Shown: positions 24,322 through 36,288, counted from the first letter of the stretch. The stretch: DNA of 64,000 nt from Raphanus sativus (GCF_000801105.2 NC_079514.1:20562293-20626292); one strand, 5' to 3'. Notes: generated from the letters alone by a model not told the origin. Numbers and translations are program-made.

Positions 24322-26037
24322 ATTCCCCCAGACTTAGATCCTTGTTTGTCCTCGAACAAGACCAAGTATCAAGAACATGGAGAAAGGTTTGAAAGTGTGG
24401 AAACTCTCCTATTCTCAGCAACCATACCTTAACCACGAATCTCTGAACCATACAACCAGTAAACTAGGACAACACACCCTTACCAGAACCCCACTGACTG
24501 CTGTTCGAAAATCGGCTCCATACTCTACATCTCAAACCTGAAAAAGCAACACTATCGAGACAGAACTCCCTACATTCATTTAAGAGCAGCGTGAGCTTCT
24601 CATCACAGTATTCAGGGTAGACGGGCTAGGTGTGGAACAAGATAATTTTATGGTGGAGCTAAAGAGTGTTTAGGGGCTACCATTTTTTTGTAGTGGATGC
24701 AGGATATCGCGCAAAATAGTCGTGAGAGGACGGCTCCATTGATGTCCACAGCCCCTTACTCGTTTTGCTATCTCAGGAGCGACTGTTCTTTTCGTTCGGG
24801 AACAATCATCAGACTGCTCCGCTCATCTGTCTGCTCCTCATCTCTTCATATTGATACCTACTCTTCTGCTCGACCTTCCCAATGGCTCATGTATCCGGAA
24901 TTCTTCTCCTTCTCTATCCCCATATGCTAAATAAAATGAAAGAATGATTTTTTTTTCTTTTTAATTTTTTTTTTTTTACAAAGATGGTGGGGTGACGAAG
25001 AAGGAGGTAACATGTGATGTTTGGATTGCCACTGGTGGTTCTTCTGGTTCAAATCATTCTGGTTCTCCACCCATGTTCTTGCACAGCTCATTGGTTATGG
25101 ACCGGTTGCTCCCTTAATCTGCTTGTTCTCCTTCTGACTGAATCTGCGCAGCAGTAACGAGTAAGAGGCTGCGTCGATCCTTTCCTCTCCGATCTTTTTG
25201 CACATATCTGCACATATAACACTGAAAAACAAATGCATGAAGGTGGAATAAAGGCTAAGGCGCAGGGTGGGAACTAGCTAAAGATGAGCTAGCCACTCAG
25301 GAACAACAAGATGGATATAAAGGATAAGAAGTCCTGAGTGTAGTTCTCGTTTCCCTGATCTAGTGCCCATAACAAGAAGAATTTCAGTCAAGATTAGGTT
25401 CAAGTTAGGTGGAGTTGAGTCTACCCAGTGTAACCTGATCGGCTGAGAACTTCTGGAGAATCAATGTGAGAAATGTCAGGGTGTTCCAGGTCCACATGTG
25501 TGTCTTTCGCCACTACTAAGGTCACTAAATAAGATAACTAAAGCACGAGGTGGTTAGTGATCAACACAGAATAAGGTCCTAATTCCCACAAATTTTTGAT
25601 TGACTCAATTCTAAAAACTGACTCAAGAGAAAAACAAAAGAAAGAAACGAGTTAGTAACCGATGAAGACCCTCCCCGAGACTTACTTCACAACGTCTCGG
25701 TGTGAAAATAAATCAGAGAGAAGGTGAAAACAAGAATTTACAATTTTTTTTGGTCGAGATACTTACCTGGAGCGGGTGCTCCGAAAAATTCTAGGTGTTC
25801 TATCGCCAGATTTTCACCTGGGCGGTTGTTCTTGGCTCCTGCGGAACAGGGAGCTCCGTTTCTTTAACCCAAAATTTTTCGAAGTATCTCGAATTTTCTG
25901 CTTTTTGATCTGAAACTCAATAAACTAAAACGAAAATAAGCAAACAAAAACAAAACCAAGTTATATTTACACTTACCAGTGGGTTGCCTCCCACCAAGCG
26001 TTTGGTTAAAGTCACTAGCTTGACTTGGTGACATGGA
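24322..26037 (-). other. Non-coding 3' internal region of inner element
   Basis: No gene is supported. The polypurine tract (plus-strand aattcccccagactt, 24321-24335) adjoins the 3' LTR. The rest has no long credible frame, yet it is collinear with 33043-34802 of the outer element in reverse, so it is a conserved part of the family. It includes tracts such as ggttagtgatcaacacagaa and a second G-rich purine tract. Confidence 0.75.
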
Positions 26038-28326
26038 TCAGTCGGGTTGAGCATGAGGGCTTGTTCCAAAACAAGCTCCACAATCAGACATGTTCAGCTT
26101 CAAAACTCTGGTCAACAACCCTTTCACAGCAGCTTCTCCTTTCTCTTTCAGCTCATTTGTGAGAATAACTCTGACCTTGGAGAAAGGTTTAGAGGTACCC
26201 TTGCACTTTACCTCATATTCAATGGATTTCTCATCACACATGCAAGGTATCAAAGTCATGGTAGGATCTCTCTTGGCCCTTTTCTTCTGGATTTTTACAT
26301 TCACCTTAGCATTCCCACTGAATGTATGGGTATCAGTGTGAGGATCTCCATCCTGGACTTCCTTGACCTCACTGTTTTTATCAAGCTCCTTCCTTGGAAC
26401 AACCTTCAGCTTTTCTCCACTGAACACTGAGATGCAAGAGGCATGTAGTTTCTGAAATCTGGTGGGAACAGCATGATAGAAGACATTCTTGTTGATGTGG
26501 GAGAAGGAGACTCTCTTATTAGGCATATCAACGATTGCTCCGACTGTAGCCATAAATGTCCTTCCTAAGATCAAAGGCATCTCATGATCCTTGTTCATCT
26601 CAACAACATGAAATTCAGTATGGAGAACACAGTCCCCAACTTGGACAGGAAGGTTGCGAATGGTGCCATAAGGAACTGCTCTAGAAGAGTTTGCAAAAGT
26701 CAGAGTCACCTGAGAAGGCTCAACATCAGCATTGCCCAACTTGTCTACAATCGCCTTTGAGACAAGATTCACACAAGATCCAGAGTCACAAAGAGCTTCC
26801 TCAAATTCTACTCCAGCAATGGAACATGGAAAAGCAAAATTTCCAGGGTCATCAACCTTAGGCAACACCTTCAGGTGTCTAGGTGGAATCGGATAGGGAA
26901 CCTTAGGAACATAGACTCGCACTGGTGGAATATCAGTAGATCCGTCGGGAGCGGGAGCAGTCGCGGGAGCAGTCACTCTATAGCTAGCAGACTGCTTTGT
27001 TCTCTGTTCTGCGCCCAGAACAGTCTCAGCGAACAGTTGTTCCGCTTGTTTTTCCCCAGATTTCTCACGTCTCTGCTCGGTTGCATTACAGTGCTCAACC
27101 CTAGGATTCATCACACTTTTTCCACGAATGATCTCTTGCTGTCTTTTAACAGTTTCAGCAGTTTGAGCAAGCTGAACAACAATCTTCTTTATGTGGTTGC
27201 TCACAGTATCATATTTTGAATTCAGCTCGGTGAACATGCTGTCCATCCTGGTGTTGATGTCTGTGGTAACATGATTCAGTGCCTTGACCTGAAGTTGCTG
27301 GCTCTGGAGCATATGCTGCATCATAATGTTCAGATTTTTCAGATCATCTGGCGGACTGTTCCCTGCAGTCGGAGCACTCGCGGCTGGAACAACTTGCTGA
27401 TTGCTCTGCGGGATGGTGTTCTGATACCCAGATCCTTGTGCCTGGTTGTTCTGCAGTAGCTGATCGACCTTAGCTGTTAGCTCATCAATTTTCTGGGTGT
27501 GTACACTGTTCCCTTTCTTGGAGCGGTTGCTCTCCTGATTCTCATTGGCTGAGCTAGCTGCCATGTTCTCAATCAACTTGAGCGCTCCATCAGTGGTCTG
27601 AGTCATGAAGTCTCCATTGCTCGAAGAGTTTAGAGCACCTTGGTATTTCCAGTCCACCCCATCATAGAAAATGCCCACGAGGTAATCATCATCAAATCCA
27701 TGGTGAGGGCATTCTCTCTGGTAGTCATTGAAGCGCTCCCATGCATCACAAAAAGGCTCATCATGGAGCTGTCTGAATGAAGTGATCTTGTTCCTCAATG
27801 CAGATGTTCTCGCCTTAGAGTAGAAATGGTTGAGGAACGCTGATCGGACCTGTTCCCATGAAGTGAGAGAGCCGGTAGGGAGGGAGTTCAACCACCGTGC
27901 AGCTTTTCCATCAAGAGAGAATGGCAATAGCATGCACTTGATGTAGTCTGGTGGCACACCATTCGCACGAGTAAAACTGCAGACTTTTTCGAAATTCTCA
28001 ATATGCTCCATTGGAATTTCTGCAGAGAGACCAGAGAACACTTTTCTCTGCACCAGATCAATCAGAGCAGGCTTGATCTCGTAGTCCTGCCTGGTGCAGA
28101 GTGGAGGAACAATGGCAGAGCGCGTAGTAGGAATGTTCTGCGGAAGGTTTCTCTCCCCGATTGGAACAGTCTGCGCTGCTTGTTCCTGTCGCGCGAGAGC
28201 AGCCTGTTGAGCAGATTGTTCTGCAGCTGCTTACTGAGCTTGGATGGTCTGCTGCATCTGAAGCATCTGCTGTTGCATCAGTTGCATTGCTGCAGCGAGA
28301 TCATCATGTTGGCCGTGATCACCCAT
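26038..28326 (-). pseudogene. gag-protease of inner element, one early stop
   Basis: The polyprotein starts at the ATG of 28324-28326 (MGDHGQHDDLAAAMQLM), has a Gln-rich N-terminus, a TAA at 28231-28233, and is then open for 671 codons from 28053. Retrotrans_gag core motifs are visible (RWLNSLPTGSLTSWEQVRSA, ALRNKITSFRQ, FCDAWERFNDYQRECPHHGF). A coiled-coil-like linker follows, then a retropepsin-type aspartic protease with active site CDSGSCVNLVSKAI and MPLILGRTFMATVGA. It ends TSPHAQPD at 26038 with no RT. Gag builds the particle and protease cleaves it; other enzymes must come from a helper. Compared with the outer copy it lacks 60 residues just before the protease. Confidence 0.88.
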
Positions 28327-28460
28327 GGTTGTGTTGGTTGGCCTTGATTGTTGTCTGTTCTGATTTTCTAAACCTTGCGATCTCCTACAACAAAGAGAAA
28401 AGAGCAAGTTAGAGGTCTTAGACTAAATAAATAACCAAAAAATTAAGGTAAAAAAAGATG

Positions 28461-28479
28461 GTCCCCGACAACGGCGCCA
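28461..28479 (-). promoter_or_regulatory. Primer binding site, tRNA-Asp
   Basis: On the minus strand the site reads tggcgccgttgtcggggac, three bases after the 5' LTR. It is complementary to the 3' end of plant tRNA-Asp(GTC), ending cggcaacggcgcca, with one mismatch. It is the start site of minus-strand cDNA synthesis. Confidence 0.88.
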
Positions 28480-28482
28480 AAT

Positions 28483-29675
28483 TGATATTCGTGTTCACGC
28501 ACACCAATTAACCTAATGTGCACACTACCACAATCGAATGATATGTCGATGTAGCACTTTAGGATCGAATCCACAGAGACCAACTCTTACACTTTATTTC
28601 TATTGGATCAAAATCAAGCTAAGACAAATATGGGGTTTTGATTTAAGTAGTGACGTGCAAGTAAAGTAAATGTTTGCAAAGAGTAAATTCAATTTAAAGA
28701 GAAGCCAATCTAGGGTTACTTCATCGGGTGCTAAAACTTGTGAGCTAAACAATTATTCAAGTGCTAATAAGAACAGTCTAGAACTCGGATCACTCAAGTA
28801 GAACAATCCACTATCGTGGTACTGCTCCCTATGCTTATCGATCTCACCGTCTAACTGTCGTTGAGGTGAGAAGCGACAACAAGCAAGAGAGATCAAGTCC
28901 GATAGGTTCACAGAACACCCTAATATCTACTTTCGCTGATTAGGGATGCAATGCTCATTCAAAACAGATCTAGCAACCTAAACACTTTTGATGATCAGAT
29001 TAAACCTATGATTTAACATTAAGCGGCCAGTTTAATGCAAGCAGTAAGAATGGTTATGAATGAAGACAATCGAGTGATTCACTTATCTATGTTTAGCTCA
29101 CGAAATCAACACCCTAGAACCCTAGACAAGCTAGCCGACTACCAGCCATGACACAAGAGATCAAAGACATGGATACTGAATAATACTTCATAAAAATAAC
29201 AGAAACAAAGAGAGGGTTCAGGATAATCTTCTCTATGGAGAGAGAGATGGAGCCTTCTCCCTTTACAATAAGCAAATCCAATAATCTAAAAGTCTCTAAT
29301 GGTTTCTTGTGTCTAGAATAGTGTAGAATGATAATGAGAAAACAGAAAATATGATATATCAAAGCCACAGGAGGCTGTGAGAGAAAAAGAAGATAATTAG
29401 GGCAAATTCCGAAATAATAGTGGTTTCCATAAAAATCTATGCCGCTGGAACAATCACTCGGGTTGTTCCGCTCGATCAGGAACAATCATCAGACTGTTCT
29501 ACGTGAAAATCACCAAACTGCACTGTTTTCTGCCTCTTTTGTTCCAGCAGGTCCATCTCCCATCCAGTGCAACTCCAGACCTGTAATGACTCGAAAAGGA
29601 CTAGAAAGACTCGATAAAGACTTGAAAACCAATTAGAAAACATATATACAATGATGTATAAAACACCATATATCA
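28483..29675 (-). repeat. 5' LTR of inner element
   Basis: Plus-strand edges tgatattcgtgttcacg and caccatatatca, collinear over its full length with 23128-24321 with scattered single-base differences (for example catatataca versus atatatataca near the right edge). Confidence 0.93.
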
Positions 29676-29680
29676 GAACT

Positions 29681-30349
29681 CTTTGTTTTCTCTATTCATG
29701 TCTGAGTAATCCACTTGCTTAGTCTAGGGTGTTAGGGTGCTTAGATCGATGAGCTAAACACAAATAAGGTTAATTGTTTGATTGTCTCCATTCATGATAA
29801 GCTTACTACCTGTATTAAACTAGCTATTTAGTGTTTGAAACTAGGTTTAATTTAATCATCAAAAGTGCTTAGGTTGCTAGAAACATCATGAATGGGTAGT
29901 TGTCCCTAACCAGCGAAAGTAGATGTTTGGGCAATCTGTGAACTAATCGAATCTGTGCTTAACGTTTGTCTTCATGTTTTAATCCAAATGATAGTTTAGG
30001 TATTAATACTGATTGATGAAAGGAGAGATGCCACGAAAGTGGATCGATCTACTTGTGTTATTTGAGTTCTAGACTCGCGCTTAATAAAACCTTGAATAGA
30101 TGTTTGGCTCACGATCGTTTGACACCCAATCCTTCACCCTAGGCTAGCTCTTTAATCATCTGAAACCCCCCTTTTAATCGTGTTGCTTGCTTGTTTATTT
30201 CACTTCTTTAAACTTAAAACCCCCATATTGTCTTAGCTTAATATTGATCCTATAAAGATAAAGTGTAAACTGGTCCTCTGGATTGAATCTTAAGTACTAC
30301 AATCAACATTGTTTCCTTGCAGTAGGAAAGACCCAGTTTTAGTGTATCA
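29681..30349 (+). repeat. 5' LTR of outer element, second part
   Basis: Continues the LTR interrupted at 23127 and ends agttttagtgtatca. The first part plus this part gives about 1175 bp. Its first ~200 bases match 35305-35515 of the 3' LTR. Confidence 0.88.
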
Positions 30350-30353
30350 AGTT

Positions 30354-30374
30354 TGGTGCCGTTGCGACGGGGAC
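30354..30374 (+). promoter_or_regulatory. Degenerate primer binding site, outer element
   Basis: Reads tggtgccgttgcgacggggac, four bases after the LTR. It matches the tRNA-Asp site apart from substitutions and extra bases, so it is probably decayed. Confidence 0.7.
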
Positions 30375-30494
30375 ACTATTACCTTTATCTTAAGTACTAC
30401 AATCAACACTGTTACCTTTATATTTAGGTTATTTATTTAGTCTAAGACCTCTAACTTGCTTATTTCTCTTCGTTGCAGCTAATGTTCCAGGTGC

Positions 30495-33042
30495 ATGACC
30501 AGTAGACATACTCGGATCAACACACAAGGACATTTAGTTACACTCAGCAACCAGGAGCTCGTAAAGTTAGAAAGAGAGAAAAGACAACAGCCAAGGCCAA
30601 ACGACACCACTATGGGTGATCACGGTCATCAGGATGATCTCGCTGCAGCAATGCAACTGATGCAACAGCAAATGCTTCAGATGCAGCTGACCATCCAAAC
30701 TCAACAGGATGATGCTCAACAGGCTGGTCTCGCGCACCAGGAACAGGCGGCGCCGACTGTTCCGATCGGGGAGAGAAACCTTCCACGTAACATCCCTACT
30801 ACGCGCTCTGCCACTGTTCCTCCACTCTGCACCAGGCAGGACTTCGAGATCAAGTCTGCTTTGATTGATCTGGTGCAGAGAAAAGTGTTCTCTGGTCTCT
30901 CTGCAGAAATTCAAATGGAGCATATTGAGAGTTTCAAAAAAGTATGTAGTTTCATTCGCATGAATGGTGTGCCACCAGACTACATCAAGTGCATGTTATT
31001 CCCATTCTTTCTTGAAGGAAAAGCTGCACGGTGGTTGAACTCCCTCCCTACCGGCTCTCTCACTTCATGAGAACAGGTCCGATCAGCGTTCCTCAACCAT
31101 TTCTACTCTAAGGCGAGAACATGTGCATTGAGGAACAAGATCACCTCATTCAGACAGCTCTATGATGAGCCTTTTTGCGACGCATGGGAGCGCTTCAATG
31201 ACTACCGTAGAGAATGCCCTCACTATGTATTTGATGATGATTACCTCCTGGACATTTTCTATGATAGAGTGGACTGGAAATACCAAGGTGCTCTAAACTC
31301 TTCGAGTAATGGAGACTTATGACTCAGACCACTGATGGAGTATTTAAGCTGATTGAGAACATGGCAGCTAGCTCAGCCAATGAGAATCAGGAGAGAAACC
31401 GCTCCAAGAAAGGGAACACTGTACACAGCCAGAAAATTGATGACCTGACAGCTAAGGTCGATCAGCTACTGAAGAACAACCAGACGCAAGGATCTGGGTA
31501 TCAGAACACCTTCTCGTAGAACCAGCAACAGTCGCAGAGCAATCAGCTAGCTGTTCCAGCCGCGAGTGTTCCACAAGATGAGCTGAAAACCTCAACATCA
31601 TGATGCAGCAGATGCTCTAGAACCAGCAACTTCAGGTCAAGGCACTGAATCAGGTTACCACAGACATCAACACCAGAATGGACAGCATGTTCACCGAGCT
31701 GAATTCAAAATATGATACTTTAAGCAACCATATGAAGAGGATCGATGTTCAGCTTTCTCAAACTGCTGAAACTGTTAAGATGCAGCAAGAAATCCTTCGT
31801 GGAAAGAGTGTGATGAATCCTAGGGTTGGGAATTGTAATGCAACAGAGCTGAAATGTGAGAAAGTTGAGGAAAACGAAACGGAACAGCTATTCGCTGAGA
31901 CTGCTTTAGGCACAGAAGAAGGAACAGAACAATCTGCTAGCTCTGAAGTGACTGCTCCTGACAAACCCGCTGAGATTCCACCAGTGCGAGTCTATATTCC
32001 TAAGGTTCACTATCCAATTCCACTTAAACATCTGATGGATCCCATTAGTACAAAGCAACTTGTTGGGTTTAGGAAGATGGTGAGAAGGCTTCCTAAAAAG
32101 ATCTCATTTGAACATGCTTGGGAGATTCGGCCATTGCATATGTTCTTCAAGAACAGTAGAGAGACCCAAGAGGAAATTAAAGCACTCTTCGCCGAAGCAT
32201 TGACACCATCACTAAAGGTGTTGCCTAAGGTTGATGACCCTGGAAAGTTTGTTTTTCCATGTTCTATTGCTGGAGTGGAATTTAAGGAAGTTCTTTGTGA
32301 CTCTTGATCTTGTGTGAATCTTGTCTCAAAGGCGATTGTAGACAAGTTAGGCATTGCTGATGTTGAGCCTTCCCAGGTGACTCTGGATTTTGCAAACTCT
32401 TCCAGAGCAGTTCTTTATGGCACCATTCGCAACCTTTCTGTCCAAGTTGGGGACTGTATTCTCCATACCGAATTTCAGATTGTTGAGATGAGCAAAGATC
32501 ATGAGATGCCTTTGATCCTAGGAAGAACATTTATGGCTACAGTGGGAGCAATCATCAATATGCCTAATAAGAGAGTCTCCTTCTACAACATCAATAAGAA
32601 GGTTTTCTACAAGGTTGTCCCTACCAGATTGCACACACTACACGCATCTTCCATCCCAGTGGTGAGTGGAGAAAGGCTGAAGGTTGTTCCAAAGAAGAAG
32701 ATTGGTGAAAATGGTGAGATCAAGGAAGTCCTGGATGGTGTGGGGCGTTCCAAGGGACTCTGTGGGAAAGAAAAGGTGAATGAAAAAGTCCAGAGTAAAA
32801 GGGTCAAGAGAGACCCTACAATGACTTTGATACCTTGCTTGTGTGATGAGAAATCCATTGAGTATGAGGTGAAGTGTAAGGGCACCTCTAAACCTTTCTC
32901 TAAAGTCAGAGTTATTCTCACTGATGAGCTGAAAGAGAAAGGAGAAGCTGCTGTTAAAGGATCGTTGAGCAGAGTTTTGAAGCTGAATATGTCTGATTGT
33001 GGAGCTTGTTTTGGAACAAGCCCTCATGCTCAATCCGACTGA
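30495..33042 (+). pseudogene. gag-protease of outer element, heavily broken
   Basis: Same gag and protease order as the inner copy but with many lesions: TGA at 31068-31070 (replacing the Trp of the gag core), a one-base deletion near 31316, TAG at 31517-31519, another frame change before 31678, and TGA at 32305-32307 in the protease active site (DSG becomes DS-stop). It keeps 60 residues before the protease (32034-32213) that the inner copy lacks, suggesting this is the fuller family structure. The upstream ATG at 30495 may be used; the ATG at 30612 aligns with the inner start. It ends at 33042 with no RT. Confidence 0.87.
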
Positions 33043-34802
33043 TCCCTGTCACCAAGTCAAGCTAGTGACTTAAACCAAGCGCTTAATGGGAGGCAACCCA
33101 CTGGTAAGTGTAAATATAATTTGGTTTTGTTTTTGTTTTGCTTATTTTCAGTTTTACTTATTGAATCTCAGGTCAAAAAGCAGAAAAATTCGAGATACTT
33201 CAAAATATTATGGGTTGTAGAAACGGAGCACCCTGTTCTCCAGAAGAGAGCGGCTGCTCCAGGTGAAAATCTGGCGACGGAACACCCAGAATTTTTCAGA
33301 GCATCCGCTCCAGGTAAGTGTCTCGACCAAAAAAATGTATATTCTTGTTTTCACCTTCTGTCTGATTTATTTTCACACTGAGACGTTGTGAAGTAAGTTT
33401 GGGGGAGGGTCTTCGTCGTTTACTAACTCGTTTCTTTCTTTTGTTTATCTTTTGAGTCAGTCTGATTCAGTTTTTAGGATCGAGTTAGTCAAAATTTTGT
33501 AGGAATTAGGACCTTATTCCGTGTTGATCACTAACCACCTCGTGCTTTAGTTGTCTTTTTCAGTGACCTTAGCAGTGGCGAAAGACACACATGTGAACCT
33601 GGAACACCCTGACATATCTCACTTGATTCTCCAGAAGTTCTCAGCCGATCAGGTTACACTGGGTAGACTTAACTCCACCTAACTTGAACCTAATCTTGAT
33701 TGAAATTCTTCTTGTTATGGGCACTAGATCAGGGAAACAAGAACTACACTCAGGACTTCTTATCCTTTATATCATCTTATTGTTCCTGAGTGGCTAGCTC
33801 ATCTTTAGCTAGTTCCCACCATGCGCCTTAGCTTTTATTCCACCTTCATGCATTTGTTTTTCAGTGTTATATGCGCAGATATGTGCAAAAAGGTCGGAGA
33901 GGAAAGGATCGACGCAGCCTCTTACTCGTTACTGCTGCGTAAATTCAGTCAAAAGGAGAACAAGCAGATTAAGGGAGCGATCGCTCCATATCAATGAACT
34001 GCACAAGAGCAGGGGTGGAGAACCAGAATGGTGTGAATCAAAACCACCAGTGGCATCCTTAAACATCACATGTTACCTCTTTCTTCGTCACCTCGCCATC
34101 ATTTTTGTACTAATTGTAAAAAAAAAAAAACAACCAAAAAAAAATCTATCTTTCATTTTATTTAGCATATGGTAATGGAGAAGAAGAAGAATTCAAGGAA
34201 CCATGAGCCACTAGGAAGGTCGAGCAGAAGAGTGGATATCAAATTGAAGGGATGAGGAGCAGGCAGATGAACTGAGCAACCTGATGGCCGATCCAAAGCA
34301 GAGCAGTCTGATGAATGGTCTTGAACGAAGAACAGCCGTTCAAGAGATAGCAAAAACGAGTAAGGGGCTGTGGACATCAATGAAGCCATCCTCTCACGGC
34401 TATTTTGCGCGATATCCTGCATCCAATACGAAAAGTTGGTAGTCCCTAAACACTCTTTAACTCCAACATAGAATTAGCCTGTTCTATACCTAGTCCGTCT
34501 ACCCTGAATAGTGCCTGTGATGAGAAGCTCACGCTGCTCTTAAATGAATGTAGGAAGTTCTTTCTCGATAGTGTTGCTTTTTCAGGTTTGAGATGTAGAG
34601 TTTGGAGCCGATTTTCGAACAGCAGTCAGTGGGATTCCGGTAAGGGTGTGATGTCCTAGTTTTACTGCTTGTATGGTTCAGAGATTCGTGGTTAAGGTGT
34701 GGTTGCTGAGAAAAAGAGAGTTCCCACACTTTCAAACCTTTCTCCCTCTTCTTGATACTTGGCCTTGTTTGAGGACAAACAAGGATCTAAGTCTGGGGGA
34801 AT
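33043..34802 (+). other. Non-coding 3' internal region of outer element
   Basis: No gene is supported. The stretch mirrors 24322-26037 and includes an internal purine-rich tract (agtttgggggaggg near 33398-33411), a poly(A) run near 34117-34131, and the polypurine tract aagtctgggggaat just before the 3' LTR at 34803. Confidence 0.78.
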
Positions 34803-35515
34803 TGATATATGGTGTTTTAGATATCTTGTATATATGTTTTCTAATTGGTTTTCAAGTCCTTATCGAGTCTTTCTAGTCAGTTTCGAGTCATTACAGTTCT
34901 GGAGTTGCATTGGATAGGAGATGGACCAGCTGGAATAAAAGATGCAAAAAATAATGCAATCTGGTGATTTTCACGCAGAGCTGTCTGATGACTGTTCCCA
35001 ATCGAGCGGAGCACCCGAGTGCATGTTCCACCGGCAGAGATTATTAAGGAAATTACAACACATCTCAGGATTTACCCTAATTATTCTCTTTTTCTCTCTT
35101 GGCCGCCAGTAACTTTGATATAACTTTTTCTATTTTTCTACATTCTTGGACGTGATTTTACACAGAGAAACAGACTCTAGAGTTTATACTTTTCGATTTG
35201 CTACTTTGTAAAGGGAGAAGACTATCTCTCTCCATAGAGAAGAACTCCATGAACCCTATCTCTTTGTTTCTATTACTATTATGCAGTATTATTCATCTAT
35301 GAACTCTGTGTTTTCTCTGTTCATGGCTGAGAAATCCACTTGCTTAGTCCAGGGTGTTAGGGTGTTTAGATCAATGAGATAAAAACAAATAAGGTTAATT
35401 GTTTGATTTTCTCCATTCATGATAAGCTTACTGCATGCATTAAACTAGCTATTTAGTGTTTGAAATTAGGTTTAATCTAATCATCAAAAGTTCTTAGGTT
35501 GCTAGAAACATCATG
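34803..35515 (+). repeat. 3' LTR of outer element, truncated
   Basis: Starts tgatatatggtgttttag after the polypurine tract and follows the 5' LTR to aaacatcatg, where it stops at a junction with another LTR in reverse orientation. Confidence 0.88.
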
Positions 35516-36288
35516 GGCTACTAGCAACCTTTAAGCGTGTGGTTGAATACAGTTCGCCAAGGAGTTTGCCAAGTCAGTTGTCGCTTGTTCCCAGCAAATT
35601 CCTAGCTCAGAAAAGATAGATCCAAGGATTGATATCTCTAAATTCATGTGTAGGTTAGCTACTCCTACACAAGCATTAAGTATGATCTTCTAAGATGAAT
35701 ATCACATTCTCAGGTATTCATATTTGGTGCTAATCTCTCATACATATTTGAATCATAAATCTAACAGAGGTGTTTACTCAGACATAGCCAAGCAAAACAT
35801 AAACATAATCATAAAAAGCTTCATAGAATAGAATAGAAAAGGTGTTCAAGATTACTCTCAATTTGATAACTCTCTCTCTCTCACCAAAACCAAAGAAACT
35901 ATGTCTTTTAGAAAACTCTTGTAAAAACCGTGTATGTGCCAAAACACATAGGCAAGACATAAATACTATAGAATTAGGTTAAAACTCGTCATGGGGAGTT
36001 TGGTAAATAGATGGTGTCTTGGGCTTTAACTCGGCTATGACCAAATCCGGGCTTCTGCGGTTAAGTGTCATCGATCGAAGCGCTTCTCTCCTTGTCGACC
36101 TCGGGTGGTCGATACGGTCCTCTCGGGTGTAAACTCCAAAGTGCTCCAAAATACTCCAAAATTATATTCTTTCTTCTATTTGCTCCTGAACCTATAAATA
36201 TGCAATATAGACTCCAAAATAAATATAATATATCCTAAAACACTAATATACCATGGCTAAAAGTGGGTTAAATTCATGGTATATCAAT
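35516..36288 (-). mobile_element. Truncated LTR of another Athila-like family
   Basis: On the minus strand it begins at 36288 with tgatataccatgaattt, as the LTR at 61917 begins tgatataccatggattt. It then runs through collinear landmarks (ttataggttcaggagc, gagagagagag, tatgtctgagtaaacacc) and breaks at 35516, short of its 3' end. It has a TCGATCGA motif near 36072. No internal region remains. Confidence 0.78.

Larger units (their letters stand above)
23128..29675 (-). mobile_element. Inner gag-protease-only LTR retrotransposon (TR-GAG type), complete
   Basis: Two LTRs of 1194 and 1193 bp (23128-24321, 28483-29675), both TG..CA, enclose, reading on the minus strand, a tRNA-Asp primer site, gag-protease (28326-26038), 1.7 kb of non-coding DNA and a polypurine tract. 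It is flanked by a 5-bp target duplication gaact (23123-23127 and 29676-29680) and lies inside the 5' LTR of its inverted relative. No RT or integrase is present. The LTRs look very similar to each other by eye, suggesting a fairly recent insertion, but I did not compute a distance. Confidence 0.93.
22622..35515 (+). mobile_element. Outer gag-protease-only LTR retrotransposon (TR-GAG type), nested and 3'-truncated
   Basis: The 5' LTR runs 22622-23127 and continues at 29681-30349 after an insertion. A primer site, gag-protease remnant (30495-33042), 1.76 kb of non-coding DNA, polypurine tract and a 3' LTR (34803-35515) follow. There is no trace of RT, RNase H or integrase, so it is a non-autonomous element, like the terminal-repeat retrotransposons with GAG domain described in plants. 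Gag is most like Athila. The 3' LTR lacks roughly its last 460 bases. The candidate left target duplication is ccatg (22617-22621); its right copy is lost. Confidence 0.86.

Noticed and set aside
24697..24930. Possible env-like or extra gene downstream of gag-protease
   Set aside because: The frame is short, broken in the outer copy, and has no signal or membrane pattern; the region is treated as non-coding.
26047..28412. Several plus-strand open frames of 60-130 codons
   Set aside because: They are antisense shadows of the gag-protease frame of the inner element.
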